A stretch of 64,000 nt of DNA from Nocardioides sp. L-11A (GTDB taxonomy: Bacteria > Actinomycetota > Actinomycetes > Propionibacteriales > Nocardioidaceae), in contig CP124680.1 in assembly GCA_029961745.1 (NCBI GenBank), forward strand, positions 1,302,001-1,366,000, in the 5' to 3' direction. The notes under the pieces are model-generated. The model searched no databases. It was not told where the DNA came from and was given only the letters and a program-made list of their open reading frames with translations. Made by a program: the position numbers and the translations under genes. Positions 45,468 to 54,998 of the stretch are shown here, piece after piece; position 1 is the first letter of the stretch, and every line of letters begins with the position of its first letter.

Positions 45468-47882
45468 GTGGATCGACTCCAGGTGCAGTGGGCCGGTGGG
45501 ACCCGGACCTTCGCCGGGCCGCAGGTCGTGGTCGGGCGCGAGCTCGACTGCGACGTGCCCGTCACCGACACCCGGGCGTCGCGGCGCCACGCCGTGCTGC
45601 AGCGCGAGGACGGCGGCTGGGTCGTCGTCGACGCCAGCAGCAACGGCACCTATGTCGCGGGGCGGCGGGTCACGCGGCTGCCGTTGACCGGCGCGCCGGT
45701 CAGCCTCCATCTCGGGGGACCGGCCGGTGAGCAGGTGATCGTGAGCCTGGTGGCGGCGACCTCGCGGCCGGTGCCCGCCTCGCCGCCCGTGTCGCCCGTG
45801 CCGCCGCAGGCGCCGCCCGTGCCGCCGCCTGCGGGGGAGTTCTGGAGGAACCTCCCGCCCCCGCAGGTCCCCGCGAGCGGCGGGCCGGTCGACGCCTGGC
45901 GCCCGGCGGGCGTCCTCCCACCGGGCCAGTTGCCGCACGGCCACTCCGTCGTCCTGCCGCAGCAGGTCCGCGCGGGTTCCGCGCTCACCATCGGTCGCGA
46001 CCGGGGCAACGACATCGTGCTCGCCGACCCGCTGGTCAGCCGCCGCCACGCGCGACTCGAGCCCGCGACGCCGGCCGCGCCCGCGGTGCTGCACGACCTC
46101 GGCTCGTTCAACGGCACCTTCGTCGACGGGCGCCGGGTGCAGGGCGCGGTGCCGCTCGCGGTCGGGGCCGAGGTGATCTTCGGCAACCAGACCTTCCGCT
46201 GGGACGGCGGGCAGCTGATCGCCTCGGCCACGGCGCACGAGCTCACCCTGTACGCCGACGGGCTGACCCAGATCGTCGGCGGCGGCCGGCGACTGATCGA
46301 GAACGTCTCCTTCCAGCTCCAGCCGCGCAGCCTGACGGCGGTGATCGGCCCGTCCGGCTCCGGCAAGTCGACCCTGCTCGGCGCGCTCACCGGCCTGCGG
46401 CCGGCCAGCCACGGCCGGGTGATCTGGCAGGGCCACGACCTCTACGAGCACTACGACCAGCTCCGCTTCCAGATCGGCCTGGTGCCGCAGCAGGACATCC
46501 TCCATCCCCAGCTGAAGGTCAGGCAGGGGCTGCGCTTCGCCGCCCAGCTCCGGCTCCCGCCCGACACCACCGCGGCCGAGTGGGATCACCGGGTCCGGAC
46601 CGTCGCGGAGCAGATGCAGCTCACCCAGCGGCTCGACAACCGGATCGGGAGTCAGCTCTCCGGCGGCCAGCGCAAGCGGGTCTCCATCGCCACCGAGCTG
46701 CTCACCGCCCCGCCGCTGCTCTTCCTGGACGAGCCGACCTCCGGCCTCGACCCGGGCCTCGACCTCGAGGTCATGCGCCAGTTGCGCAGCCTCGCCGACG
46801 ACGGCCGCGTGGTCATGGTCGTGACCCACTCGGTGCTCGCGCTCGACGTCTGCGACGACGTGCTCGTGCTCGCGCCGGGCGGCCGGATCGCCTACTTCGG
46901 CCCGCCCGCCGGGGTCCTCGCCCACTTCGGCGTGACGACCTACCCGGAGGTCTTCGACCTGCTCGACGAGCCCGACCTGTGGCAGCGGATCCCCGCCCAG
47001 CAGCACGCCGTCGACACTGCCTCGCTGCCGCGGCAGTCGTACGGCGGCGCCGTACCCGCTCCGCCGCGGCAGTCCGTGACCCGGCAGCTGGGCACCCTGG
47101 TCCGGCGCAACCTCGCCGTCGTGCTCGCCGACCGGCTGCTGCTCGGCATGCTCGTGCTGCTCCCGCTCATCCTCGGCGGGCTCAGTCGCGTGGTCCCGGG
47201 CTCCGACGGGATCTCGATCCTGGCGTCGGGCGGCCGGGTCGGCGAGGCACAGCAGCGGCTCACGGTGCTCATCGTGGCCGCCTGTCTGATGGGCACCGCA
47301 CTGGCCATCCGCGAGCTGGTGGGGGAGCGCCCCATCTTCCGGCGGGAGTACGCCGTCGGGCTCTCGCCCGGCATCTACTTCACCAGCAAGCTGCTGGTCC
47401 TCGGCACCGCCGCGTTCGCCCAGGGCCTGGCCGTCACCTTCCTGGCGACCGTCGGCCTGCCCGGAGCCGACGGCACCGCGGGCACCTTCCGGGTCGCCCT
47501 CGCGATCGCGGTGCTGTCCGCGGTCATGGTCGTCATCGGCCTCGCGCTCTCGGCCTTGGTGACCAGCAGCGAGCAGACCATGCCGGCACTCGTCGGACTG
47601 GTGATGCTGCAGCTGGTCCTGTCCGGCGCGCTCTTCGAGATCGCCGGCCGCGCCGGTCTGGAGCAGCTCGCCTGGCTCTCCCCGTCACGCTGGGGGTACG
47701 CCGCCTCCGCCTCCGCGATCCAGCTCGTCGACCGCTTCGCCGGCACCGACCGGCAGGACTGGATCGCGCAGAGCGGTGCCGGGCACTACCTGATGGACCT
47801 GGGCATGCTGGTCCTGCTCGGTGCCGCGGCCTTCGGCATCGGTCTGCTGCTGGTGCGGCGCAGCGCGACCGCCGACGACTGA
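45468..47882 (+). CDS. FHA-domain ABC-2 type exporter (ATPase fused to permease)
   Basis: 804 residues. Two FHA domains bind phosphothreonine: FHA1 (~15-75, VVVGRELDCDVPVTDTRASR, SSNGTYVAGR) and FHA2 (~170-245, LTIGRDRGNDIVLADPLVSR, GSFNGTFVDGR), joined by a Pro-rich linker. The ABCG-like ATPase has Walker A GPSGSGKST, signature LSGGQRKR and Walker B LLFLDEPTSGLD. The C-terminal ~260 residues form an ABC-2 permease with six hydrophobic segments. The architecture equals M. tuberculosis Rv1747, an exporter controlled by the Ser/Thr kinase PknF; a kinase partner is likely here too but not in the window. Confidence 0.92.
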   Translation: MDRLQVQWAGGTRTFAGPQVVVGRELDCDVPVTDTRASRRHAVLQREDGGWVVVDASSNGTYVAGRRVTRLPLTGAPVSLHLGGPAGEQVIVSLVAATSRPVPASPPVSPVPPQAPPVPPPAGEFWRNLPPPQVPASGGPVDAWRPAGVLPPGQLPHGHSVVLPQQVRAGSALTIGRDRGNDIVLADPLVSRRHARLEPATPAAPAVLHDLGSFNGTFVDGRRVQGAVPLAVGAEVIFGNQTFRWDGGQLIASATAHELTLYADGLTQIVGGGRRLIENVSFQLQPRSLTAVIGPSGSGKSTLLGALTGLRPASHGRVIWQGHDLYEHYDQLRFQIGLVPQQDILHPQLKVRQGLRFAAQLRLPPDTTAAEWDHRVRTVAEQMQLTQRLDNRIGSQLSGGQRKRVSIATELLTAPPLLFLDEPTSGLDPGLDLEVMRQLRSLADDGRVVMVVTHSVLALDVCDDVLVLAPGGRIAYFGPPAGVLAHFGVTTYPEVFDLLDEPDLWQRIPAQQHAVDTASLPRQSYGGAVPAPPRQSVTRQLGTLVRRNLAVVLADRLLLGMLVLLPLILGGLSRVVPGSDGISILASGGRVGEAQQRLTVLIVAACLMGTALAIRELVGERPIFRREYAVGLSPGIYFTSKLLVLGTAAFAQGLAVTFLATVGLPGADGTAGTFRVALAIAVLSAVMVVIGLALSALVTSSEQTMPALVGLVMLQLVLSGALFEIAGRAGLEQLAWLSPSRWGYAASASAIQLVDRFAGTDRQDWIAQSGAGHYLMDLGMLVLLGAAAFGIGLLLVRRSATADD

Positions 47883-47924
47883 GACCCGGGAATGCCCGAG
47901 GGCCCGGACGACTTGGACCTGACG

Positions 47925-48971
47925 ATGTCTCTCGCACTCTCCGTCCTCGACCTCGTCCCCGTCCGTAGCGACCAGGCCACGGGCGACGCACTCGCGGCGT
48001 CCCTCGACCTGGCCCGGACGGCCGACCGGCTCGGCTACCGCCGCTACTGGCTGGCCGAGCACCACAACATGCCGGCGGTGGCGGCGACCAACCCGCCCGT
48101 CGTGATCGGGCTGGTCGCCTCCGCGACCGAGCGGATCCGGGTCGGCTCGGGCGGCGTGATGCTCCCCAACCACGCGCCGCTCGTCGTCGCCGAGCAGTTC
48201 GCGCTCCTGGAGGCGGCGTTCCCGGGCCGGATCGACCTCGGCATCGGCCGCGCGCCCGGCTCGGACCCGGTGACCAGCTGGGCGCTGCGCCACGGCGCCG
48301 GTGGCGTGAGCGACGAGGCGGTCACCCGCTTCCCCGAGTACGTCGACAACGTGCTCGCCATGATGGAGCCGGCCGGTGTCGGGCTGGCCCTGCGCGGCTC
48401 CCAGCACGTCCTCAAGGCCACCCCCGCGGCGCAGTCCGTGCCGCAGATCTGGCTGCTCGGCTCCTCCGACTACTCCGCCCGGCTCGCCGCGGAGAAGGGG
48501 ATGCCCTACGTCTTCGCCCACCACTTCTCCGGCTCCGGCACCGCCGAGGCGCTGGAGCTGTACCGCTCCACCTTCCGGCCGTCGCCCGAGTCGGCCGAGC
48601 CGCGCACCTTCCTCACCGTCAACGCCTCGGTGGCCGACACCGCCGAGGAGGCGCGGCGCCAGGCGCTCCCGCAGCTGCTCCAGATGCTCGCGCTGCGCAC
48701 CGGCCAGCCGCTGGTCGCCCAGCGCACGATCGAGGACGCCGAGACGATCGTCGAGGCCGGTCTGCCCGAGGGCCACGAGGCGCTGATCGACGCGATGCGG
48801 CGGCGCTGGGTGATCGGCGACGCCGCCGGCGCACGTGCCGAGCTGACCGAGCTCGCGGCGTCGTACGGCGTCGACGAGGTGATGGTCAACCCGGTCGGGG
48901 GCGCCCTGCGGGGCACCGACGCGCGTACCTCGCCCGCGCGGGTGCGGACCCTGGAGCTCCTGGCGGGCTGA
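47925..48971 (+). CDS. Luciferase-like (LLM class) flavin-dependent oxidoreductase
   Basis: 348 residues from ATG 47925 ([17 protein letters not shown], the usual start of this subfamily; an in-frame ATG at 47892 is less likely). TIM-barrel signatures [43 protein letters not shown] and [15 protein letters not shown] are clear. Uses reduced flavin; the substrate is unknown. 42 nt after the ABC exporter, possibly co-transcribed. Confidence 0.88.
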   Translation: MSLALSVLDLVPVRSDQATGDALAASLDLARTADRLGYRRYWLAEHHNMPAVAATNPPVVIGLVASATERIRVGSGGVMLPNHAPLVVAEQFALLEAAFPGRIDLGIGRAPGSDPVTSWALRHGAGGVSDEAVTRFPEYVDNVLAMMEPAGVGLALRGSQHVLKATPAAQSVPQIWLLGSSDYSARLAAEKGMPYVFAHHFSGSGTAEALELYRSTFRPSPESAEPRTFLTVNASVADTAEEARRQALPQLLQMLALRTGQPLVAQRTIEDAETIVEAGLPEGHEALIDAMRRRWVIGDAAGARAELTELAASYGVDEVMVNPVGGALRGTDARTSPARVRTLELLAG

Positions 48972-49004
48972 GGCGCCGCTCGCGGTGCCCACCGGCCTCG
49001 GGGA

Positions 49005-49035
49005 TTGGGAGTTCGCTGGGGCCTGCACATAGACT
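49005..49035 (+). promoter_or_regulatory. Candidate promoter for the infA-rplQ operon
   Basis: TTGGGA (49005-49010) and TAGACT (49030-49035) with a 19-nt spacer, ~128 nt upstream of infA. TAGACT is also the -10 proposed for ispH. Because the alpha operon is cut off from map by 13 kb, it needs its own promoter, and this is the best candidate in the 192-bp gap. Confidence 0.45.
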
Positions 49036-49163
49036 GGCGTGTCGGTCCAACGTGGGTTCTGTGTGTGGTGCACGGCCCACGAGGTCCACTCGGCCGCCCG
49101 TGGGCGGCCGAGAGGTTCCCGGGCCACCGGTAGCACGCAACATTCCCGAGCAGATTGTGAGAC

Positions 49164-49385
49164 ATGGCGAAGAAAGAAGGCGTCATCGAGATGGAGGGCT
49201 CCGTCGTGGAGGCCCTTCCGAACGCCATGTTCCGAGTCGAGCTGAGCAACGGCCACAAGGTCCTCGCTCACATCAGCGGCAAGATGCGCCAGCACTACAT
49301 CCGGATCCTCCCCGAGGACCGCGTGGTGGTGGAGCTCTCGCCGTACGACCTGTCGCGGGGCCGGATCGTCTACCGCTACAAGTGA
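49164..49385 (+). CDS. infA: Translation initiation factor IF-1
   Basis: 73 residues, an S1/OB fold: [54 protein letters not shown]. First gene of the resumed alpha-type cluster. A 9-bp perfect hairpin overlaps its stop. Confidence 0.98.
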   Translation: MAKKEGVIEMEGSVVEALPNAMFRVELSNGHKVLAHISGKMRQHYIRILPEDRVVVELSPYDLSRGRIVYRYK

Positions 49386-49402
49386 CGCCCACCGGCGTCA
49401 CT
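49381..49402 (+). other. Hairpin over the infA stop codon
   Basis: AGTGACGCC (49381-49389) and GGCGTCACT (49394-49402) pair perfectly with a 4-nt loop. It includes the infA stop (TGA 49383-49385). No U tract follows and rpmJ begins 27 nt later, so processing or attenuation is likelier than termination. Confidence 0.6.
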
Positions 49403-49428
49403 CCCGCCACTAGCAAGAAAGGGCTGAC

Positions 49429-49542
49429 ATGAAGGTCAACCCGAGCGTGAAGAAGATCTGTGACAAGTGCAAGGTGATCCGTCGCCACGGCCGCGTCATG
49501 GTGATCTGCGAGAACCCGCGCCACAAGCAGCGCCAGGGCTGA
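49429..49542 (+). CDS. rpmJ: 50S ribosomal protein L36
   Basis: 37 residues, [20 protein letters not shown] then a [11 protein letters not shown] end. Zinc ligands Cys11, Cys14, Cys27 and His32 are present, so this is the zinc-binding form. SD AGAAAGGG precedes the ATG. In its standard place between infA and rpsM. Confidence 0.97.
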   Translation: MKVNPSVKKICDKCKVIRRHGRVMVICENPRHKQRQG

Positions 49543-49585
49543 GTTCTCGTCCCACAACTGAATACGACAACTACGTGATCGCTTA

Positions 49586-49631
49586 GCCGTCGACTACGAC
49601 GGCGAATCACCTCCGGAGCGGATGGCCGGAG
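49586..49631 (+). other. Two hairpins in the rpsM leader
   Basis: GCCGTCG-ACTA-CGACGGC (49586-49603) and CTCCGG-N9-CCGGAG (49611-49631) lie in the 162-nt gap between rpmJ and rpsM. They could terminate part of the transcripts or form a protein-binding leader. No U tract follows either. Confidence 0.5.
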
Positions 49632-49704
49632 CTGGGCACAACGAGTAGGACCGCCCGGGTGCATCACGACCACACCACCGTGACTGTTCGAAAGGGAAGC
49701 CACC

Positions 49705-50079
49705 ATGGCACGCCTCGTCGGAGTCGACCTGCCGCGCGACAAGCGCATCGAGGTCGCACTCACCTACATCTACGGCATCGGCCGTACCCGCGCCCAGCAG
49801 CTGCTGGAGGCCACCGGCGTCAGCCCGGACCTCCGCGTCCACGAGCTGGGTGACGAGGAGCTGGTCAAGCTCCGCGACGAGATCGAGGCGAACTTCAAGA
49901 TCGAGGGTGACCTCCGTCGCGAGGTTCAGGCCGACATCCGCCGCAAGATCGAGATCGGCAGCTACCAGGGTCGCCGTCACCGCATGGGCCTTCCGGTCCG
50001 CGGTCAGCGCACCAAGACCAACGCTCGTACCCGTAAGGGCCCGAAGCGCACGGTTGCCGGCAAGAAGAAGGCCAAGTAG
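49705..50079 (+). CDS. rpsM: 30S ribosomal protein S13
   Basis: 124 residues: [39 protein letters not shown], and [31 protein letters not shown] upstream. Confidence 0.97.
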   Translation: MARLVGVDLPRDKRIEVALTYIYGIGRTRAQQLLEATGVSPDLRVHELGDEELVKLRDEIEANFKIEGDLRREVQADIRRKIEIGSYQGRRHRMGLPVRGQRTKTNARTRKGPKRTVAGKKKAK

Positions 50080-50091
50080 CCACTTCGGCAC

Positions 50092-50110
50092 AGCTCGCCG
50101 CGTGCGAGCT
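50092..50110 (+). other. Hairpin between rpsM and rpsK
   Basis: AGCTCGC (50092-50098), loop CGCGT, GCGAGCT (50104-50110): 7 perfect base pairs 12 nt after the rpsM stop. Probably modulates the rpsM/rpsK transcript ratio; function unproven. Confidence 0.45.
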
Positions 50111-50150
50111 CACGATCTACTGAGACCAGCTCATCTAGAGGAGATAGCGA

Positions 50151-50552
50151 ATGCCTCCCAAGGCTCGCGCGGGCGCCAAGAAGGTGCGCCGCAAGGAGAA
50201 GAAGAACGTCGCTCAGGGCGAGGCCCACATCAAGAGCACGTTCAACAACACGATCGTCACGATCACCGACCCGACCGGTGCGGTGATCTCGTGGGCCTCT
50301 GCCGGCACCGTCGGCTTCAAGGGCTCCCGCAAGTCCACCCCGTACGCCGCTCAGATGGCCGCCGAGGCCGCGGGTCGTCGGGCGATGGAGCACGGCATGA
50401 AGAAGATCGACGTCTTCGTCAAGGGTCCGGGCTCGGGCCGCGAGACGGCGATCCGCTCGCTGGGTGCGATCGGCCTCGAGGTCGGCACCATCCAGGACGT
50501 GACCCCCGCCCCGCACAACGGCTGCCGCCCGCCGAAGCGCCGGCGCGTCTGA
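50151..50552 (+). CDS. rpsK: 30S ribosomal protein S11
   Basis: 133 residues. [39 protein letters not shown] and the C-terminal [15 protein letters not shown] are diagnostic. SD AGAGGAGAT. Confidence 0.97.
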   Translation: MPPKARAGAKKVRRKEKKNVAQGEAHIKSTFNNTIVTITDPTGAVISWASAGTVGFKGSRKSTPYAAQMAAEAAGRRAMEHGMKKIDVFVKGPGSGRETAIRSLGAIGLEVGTIQDVTPAPHNGCRPPKRRRV

Positions 50553-50589
50553 GCGTCTGACCGACCAGGACTGAGCAAGGAGAACTTCG

Positions 50590-51198
50590 ATGGCCCGTTA
50601 CACCGGACCCCTGACCAAGAAGTCGCGCCGTCTCGGCGTCGACCTCGTCGGCGGCGACGCCGCCTTCGAGAAGCGCCCCTACCCTCCCGGCCAGCACGGC
50701 CGCGCGCGGGTGAAGGAGAGCGAGTACCGCAACCAGCTGCAGGAGAAGCAGAAGGCCCGCTTCACCTACGGCGTGCTGGAGAAGCAGTTCCACCGCTACT
50801 ACGAGGAGGCCGCGCGTCGCCAGGGCAAGACCGGCGACAACCTGCTCCAGCTCCTCGAGTGCCGCCTCGACAACGTGGTCTACCGTGCCGGCTTCGCCCG
50901 TACGCGCCGCCACGCCCGCCAGCTGGTGACCCACGGTCACTTCCTGGTCAACGGCAGGAAGGTCGACATCCCGTCCTTCCAGGTGACCCAGTACGACATC
51001 ATCGACGTGCGCGAGAAGTCGCTCGAGATGACCCCGTTCATCGTGGCTCGCGAGACCCACGGCGAGCGGATCGTCCCGGCCTGGCTCGAGGCGCTGCCGT
51101 CGCGGATGCGCGTCCTGGTGCACCAGCTGCCCGTGCGCGAGCAGATCGACATGCCGATCCAGGAGCAGCTCATCGTGGAGTACTACTCCAAGAAGTGA
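50590..51198 (+). CDS. rpsD: 30S ribosomal protein S4
   Basis: 202 residues. MARYTGPLTKKSRRLGVDLV and the S4 RNA-binding domain (LLECRLDNVVYRAGFARTRR, ARQLVTHGHFLVNGRKVDIP). The N-terminal zinc knuckle Cys residues are absent, so it is the zinc-free form, unlike S14 and L36 of this cluster. Initiates 30S assembly. Confidence 0.97.
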   Translation: MARYTGPLTKKSRRLGVDLVGGDAAFEKRPYPPGQHGRARVKESEYRNQLQEKQKARFTYGVLEKQFHRYYEEAARRQGKTGDNLLQLLECRLDNVVYRAGFARTRRHARQLVTHGHFLVNGRKVDIPSFQVTQYDIIDVREKSLEMTPFIVARETHGERIVPAWLEALPSRMRVLVHQLPVREQIDMPIQEQLIVEYYSKK

Positions 51199-51335
51199 TC
51201 GTCGGCCCGTCCCGGTCCCCCTCCGTCCGCGGAGGAGACCGGGGCGGGCACCGGCATCTCCGCAGTACCTCTTCTCCAATTCCGCACCACGTCTGGGTCC
51301 TCATATAGCGGTCGGCCCGGAAAGGAACGAAACAA

Positions 51336-52358
51336 GTGCTCATCGCACAGCGCCCCACCCTGTCGGAGGAGACCGTCGACCAGTTCCGGTCGCGCTTCGT
51401 CATCGAGCCGCTCGAGCCCGGCTTCGGCTACACGCTCGGCAACTCGCTGCGTCGTACCCTCCTCTCCTCGATCCCCGGTGCCTCGGTCACCAGCATCAAG
51501 ATCGACGGCGTCCTCCACGAGTTCTCGACGATCGAGGGCGTGAAGGAAGACGTCACCGAGATCATCCTCAACCTCAAGGGCCTCGTCGTCTCCTCCGAGC
51601 ACGACGAGCCGGTCACCATGTACCTGCGCAAGTCGGGTGCCGGTGACGTGACGGGTGCCGACATCGCGCCGCCGGCCGGCGTCGAGGTCCACAACCCCGA
51701 CCTGAAGATCGCCACCCTCTCCGACAACGGCAAGCTCGAGCTCGAGCTCGTCGTCGAGCGGGGCCGCGGCTACGTCTCGGCCGTCCAGAACAAGGGCGCC
51801 GACAACGAGATCGGCCGGATCCCGGTCGACTCGATCTACAGCCCGGTCCTCAAGGTGACCTACAAGGTCGAGGCCACCCGCGTCGAGCAGCGCACCGACT
51901 TCGACAAGCTCGTCATCGACGTCGAGACCAAGCCGTCCATCCTGCCGCGCGACGCGATCGCGTCGGCCGGCAAGACGCTGGTCGAGCTCTTCGGCCTGGC
52001 CCGTGAGCTCAACGTCGAGGCCGAGGGCATCGACATCGGCCCCTCGCCCGTCGACGAGCAGCTCGCCGCCGACCTCGCCCTCCCGGTCGAGGACCTGCAG
52101 CTGACCGTGCGGTCCTACAACTGCCTCAAGCGCGAGGGCATCCACACCGTGGGTGAGCTCATCAGCCGCTCGGAGCAGGACCTGCTGGACATCCGCAACT
52201 TCGGCGCGAAGTCCATCGACGAGGTCAAGGCCAAGCTGCACGAGATGGGTCTGTCCCTCAAGGACAGCGCCCCGGGCTTCGACCCGTCGGCCGCCCTGGC
52301 CAACTACTCCGACGACGAGGACGACGACGAGTCGTTCATCGAGTCCGAGGAGTTCTGA
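51336..52358 (+). CDS. rpoA: RNA polymerase alpha subunit
   Basis: 340 residues from GTG 51336. N-terminal dimerisation domain with [20 protein letters not shown] and [21 protein letters not shown]-terminal domain with [20 protein letters not shown] and [20 protein letters not shown], which contacts UP elements and activators. Acidic tail [15 protein letters not shown]. The spacing rpsD-rpoA (137 nt) leaves room for a promoter. Confidence 0.98.
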   Translation: MLIAQRPTLSEETVDQFRSRFVIEPLEPGFGYTLGNSLRRTLLSSIPGASVTSIKIDGVLHEFSTIEGVKEDVTEIILNLKGLVVSSEHDEPVTMYLRKSGAGDVTGADIAPPAGVEVHNPDLKIATLSDNGKLELELVVERGRGYVSAVQNKGADNEIGRIPVDSIYSPVLKVTYKVEATRVEQRTDFDKLVIDVETKPSILPRDAIASAGKTLVELFGLARELNVEAEGIDIGPSPVDEQLAADLALPVEDLQLTVRSYNCLKREGIHTVGELISRSEQDLLDIRNFGAKSIDEVKAKLHEMGLSLKDSAPGFDPSAALANYSDDEDDDESFIESEEF

Positions 52359-52365
52359 GTTTGAT

Positions 52366-52469
52366 GGTGTGAGGGTGTCGCCAGCCGACGAGGCTCGCAC
52401 AGGCGCTCGCTGCGCTCGGCCCGCGGACCCTCGTCGACGCGGCTTCGCCGCGGGCGACACCCTCACACC
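52366..52469. repeat. Long palindromic element between rpoA and rplQ
   Basis: A perfect 17-bp inverted repeat (GGTGTGAGGGTGTCGCC at 52366-52382 and its complement at 52453-52469) encloses two more stems: CGACGAGG/CCTCGTCG (52386-52393, 52429-52436) and CGCGGC-TTC-GCCGCG (52438-52452). RNA or single-stranded DNA would fold into a three-way junction. Size and shape resemble REP/BIME-type or miniature mobile elements more than a simple terminator. No target-site duplication could be identified by eye. Confidence 0.75.
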
Positions 52470-52558
52470 GCGGTTGGCTTCCGCAGGACCTCCGTCGGTC
52501 TGGCGGCAACACAGCAGCCAGCAGCACCCGCCGGGGCGGATCCGTCCCGGTGAAGATT

Positions 52559-52607
52559 CCGGTACCTGACACGGCCGGACCCAGCACCCGGTACCTCATA
52601 CGGCCGG
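52559..52607 (+). repeat. 20-bp direct repeat upstream of rplQ
   Basis: CCGGTACCTGACACGGCCGG (52559-52578) recurs at 52588-52607 with two mismatches, a period of 29 bp, ending 19 nt before the rplQ ATG. Each copy ends in CGGCCGG. Possible protein-binding site or leader structure; no known motif recognised. Confidence 0.65.
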
Positions 52608-52626
52608 GCAGGAAGCGAGCAACGCA

Positions 52627-53217
52627 ATGCCCAAGCCCAAGAAGGGCCCCCGCCTCGGCGGTGGCGCCGCGCACCAGCGCCTCATCCTGTCGAACCTGGC
52701 CACCGCGCTCTTCGAGCACGGCCGGATCACGACCACCGAGGCCAAGGCGCGCACGCTGCGCCCGTACGCCGAGAAGCTGATCACCAAGGCGAAGAAGGCC
52801 CACGCCGGCGAGAACCCGCTGCACCAGCGCCGCGAGGTCCTCAAGGTCATCCGTGACAAGGGCGTCGTCCACACCCTGTTCGAGGACATCGCCCCGACCT
52901 TCTCCGAGCGTCCCGGCGGCTACACCCGGATCACCAAGATCGGCAACCGTGCGGGCGACAACGCTCCCATGGCCGTCATCGAGCTGGTGACCGAGGCGTA
53001 CGCACCGTCCGCGCCGAAGGCTCCGGCCGCCGCTGCCGCTCCGGCCGACGAGGCGCCCGAGGTCGAGGAGACCGAGGCCGCTGAGGCCACTGAGACCGAG
53101 GTCGAGGAGACCGAGGCTCCTGAGGCCGAGGAGACCGAGGCTCCTGAGGCCGAGGCCGCCGAGCCCGAGGCGGAGGCAGCCGAGGAGGCTCCCGCCGAGG
53201 ACACCGACAAGGCCTGA
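52627..53217 (+). CDS. rplQ: 50S ribosomal protein L17 with long acidic tail
   Basis: 196 residues. The core ([60 protein letters not shown]) covers ~1-120. The remaining ~75 residues are an Ala/Glu/Pro-rich repeat ([20 protein letters not shown]). E. coli L17 is 127 residues and mycobacterial L17 also has a tail. Last gene of the ribosomal run, followed by a strong hairpin. Confidence 0.97.
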   Translation: MPKPKKGPRLGGGAAHQRLILSNLATALFEHGRITTTEAKARTLRPYAEKLITKAKKAHAGENPLHQRREVLKVIRDKGVVHTLFEDIAPTFSERPGGYTRITKIGNRAGDNAPMAVIELVTEAYAPSAPKAPAAAAAPADEAPEVEETEAAEATETEVEETEAPEAEETEAPEAEAAEPEAEAAEEAPAEDTDKA

Positions 53218-53229
53218 CCAGGTCCACCG

Positions 53230-53265
53230 GATCGACCCGTCGCGTTCAAACGCGACGGGTCGATC
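53230..53265. terminator. Strong hairpin terminator after rplQ
   Basis: GATCGACCCGTCGCG (53230-53244), loop TTCAAA, CGCGACGGGTCGATC (53251-53265): 15 perfect base pairs 12 nt after the rplQ stop. It also covers the last codons of the convergent gene (stop at 53246-53248), so it can serve both directions. No long U tract. Confidence 0.85.
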
Positions 53266-53893
53266 TGCTTGTCAGGGTCGCTTCGTCGATCACGAAGCAG
53301 AGCAGGCCGGTGAGCAGGACGGGCATGACGAACCAGGCCCAGAAGATCGTCCAGGCGATGAGCAGCGAGGTCGTCCCCGAACCCGGCACCACGTCGGTCA
53401 CCAGCTGGGACACGTCGAAGCGCACCACCCACTGGGCCGCGGCGACGACCACCAGCGCGATCAGGCCGACCGGCCAGACCCCGCCCTCCCGCCGGGCGAT
53501 GCCCCAGGCGGCCACCTGGACCACGGCGATGAGCGTCGCGCCCCAGGCCGTGATGATCTCGATCTCGCGGATCGAGGAGAAGTCCGCCGTCCGGAGGGCG
53601 ACGTGCAGCGCGATCTGGACCGGGATGGTCGTTGCCGCGACGAGCGTGGCGACCAGCCGCCGGCCCGGGGTGCGGGCGACCAGGGCCACCAGCGCCGCGA
53701 AGAGCAGCATCAGGACGACGGTGAGCGTGATGCCGACGTCGGGCGACAGGGGCGTCCGGCGCTCGGCGACCAGCCAGCCGGGCAGCAGGTAGAGCGCGAG
53801 GTGGGCCAGGAGCAGGACGCCGAGGAGCAGCAGCGGCAGCGGCGACGCCCCCGAGGGGTGGCGCGGCGCCGTCGGCGGCGGGGGCAGGGACAT
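53246..53893 (-). CDS. Six-helix membrane protein of unknown function
   Basis: 215 residues. After a short Pro-rich N-terminus there are six hydrophobic segments ([118 protein letters not shown]). No family recognised. Its 3' end lies within the rplQ terminator hairpin. Confidence 0.6.
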   Translation of the reverse strand: MSLPPPPTAPRHPSGASPLPLLLLGVLLLAHLALYLLPGWLVAERRTPLSPDVGITLTVVLMLLFAALVALVARTPGRRLVATLVAATTIPVQIALHVALRTADFSSIREIEIITAWGATLIAVVQVAAWGIARREGGVWPVGLIALVVVAAAQWVVRFDVSQLVTDVVPGSGTTSLLIAWTIFWAWFVMPVLLTGLLCFVIDEATLTSRSTRRV

Positions 53894-53987
53894 GTCCTCA
53901 TCCTCCCGAGCGGCGGCGGCGGCAAACCCCGGGCGCTCGTCCGCGTTCGCGGGGTCGTGACGACTCGGTCATGGAGTCGCCGGTCCG

Positions 53988-53993
53988 TAGACT
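53988..53993 (+). promoter_or_regulatory. -10 hexamer for leaderless ispH
   Basis: TAGACT ends 7 nt before ATG 54001; this settles the start against an in-frame ATG at 53971. Confidence 0.55.
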
Positions 53994-54000
53994 GGGCCCC

Positions 54001-54996
54001 ATGACGATCGACCTGGGTACGCCGCGCCTGCTGGAGGACGCCGAGCGGGAGGTGCTGCTCGCCGACCCGCGCGGCTACTGCGCCGGCGTCGACCGAGCCG
54101 TGGTGACGGTCGAGCAGGCGCTGGACCTCTACGGCTCGCCGGTCTACGTCCGCAAGCAGATCGTCCACAACAAGCACGTCGTGTCGAACCTCGAGTCCCG
54201 CGGCGCGATCTTCGTCGAGGAGCTCGACGAGGTGCCGGTCGGTGCCACGGTGGTGTTCTCGGCCCACGGCGTCTCGCCGGCCGTCCACAGCCAGGCCGCC
54301 GACCGCGACCTGAAGACGATCGACGCGACCTGCCCCCTGGTCACCAAGGTGCACCGCGAGGCGGTCCGGTTCGCGCGCGAGGGTTACACCATCCTGCTCA
54401 TCGGGCACGCGGGGCACGAGGAGGTCGAGGGCACCGCGGGCGAGGCCCCGGACCAGACGATCCTGGTCGAGCACCCCGACGACGTCGACACCCTGGAGCT
54501 GCCCGAGGGCGCCAAGCTCGCGTGGCTCTCGCAGACGACGCTGAGCGTCGACGAGACCATGGAGACCGTACGCCGGCTGCGCGCGAAGTTCCCGCAGCTC
54601 GAGGACCCGCCCAGCGACGACATCTGCTACGCCACCCAGAACCGTCAGGTCGCGGTCAAGGAGATCGGTGCCACCGCCGACCTGGTGATCGTCGTCGGCT
54701 CGGCCAACTCGTCGAACTCGGTGCGCCTGGTCGAGGTCGCGCTCGAGGCCGGCGCCAAGGCGTCGTACCGGATCGACGACGTCTCCGAGCTCGACGAGTC
54801 CTGGCTCGACGGCGTGCGCTCGGTCAGCGTGACCTCCGGCGCCTCGGTCCCCGACCACCTGGTCCAGGAGGTGCTGGGCTATCTCGCGGAGCGCGGCTAC
54901 CCCGACGCCCGACCGGTGCAGACGGCGGAGGAGACGCTGGCGTTCTCCCTGCCCAAGGAGCTGCACCGCGACCTCAAGGCCGCGGGCCGGGCCTGA
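54001..54996 (+). CDS. ispH: 4-hydroxy-3-methylbut-2-enyl diphosphate reductase
   Basis: 331 residues, last step of the MEP pathway, giving IPP and DMAPP. The three Cys that hold the iron-sulfur cluster are in [27 protein letters not shown] and [11 protein letters not shown]. Other motifs: [48 protein letters not shown]. Followed after 2 nt by the YciO-type gene. Confidence 0.97.
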   Translation: MTIDLGTPRLLEDAEREVLLADPRGYCAGVDRAVVTVEQALDLYGSPVYVRKQIVHNKHVVSNLESRGAIFVEELDEVPVGATVVFSAHGVSPAVHSQAADRDLKTIDATCPLVTKVHREAVRFAREGYTILLIGHAGHEEVEGTAGEAPDQTILVEHPDDVDTLELPEGAKLAWLSQTTLSVDETMETVRRLRAKFPQLEDPPSDDICYATQNRQVAVKEIGATADLVIVVGSANSSNSVRLVEVALEAGAKASYRIDDVSELDESWLDGVRSVSVTSGASVPDHLVQEVLGYLAERGYPDARPVQTAEETLAFSLPKELHRDLKAAGRA

Positions 54997-54998
54997 GC

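Noticed and set aside
53971..54000. Upstream ATG 53971 as the ispH start
   Set aside because: The TAGACT -10 seven nt before ATG 54001 and the family N-terminus favour 54001.
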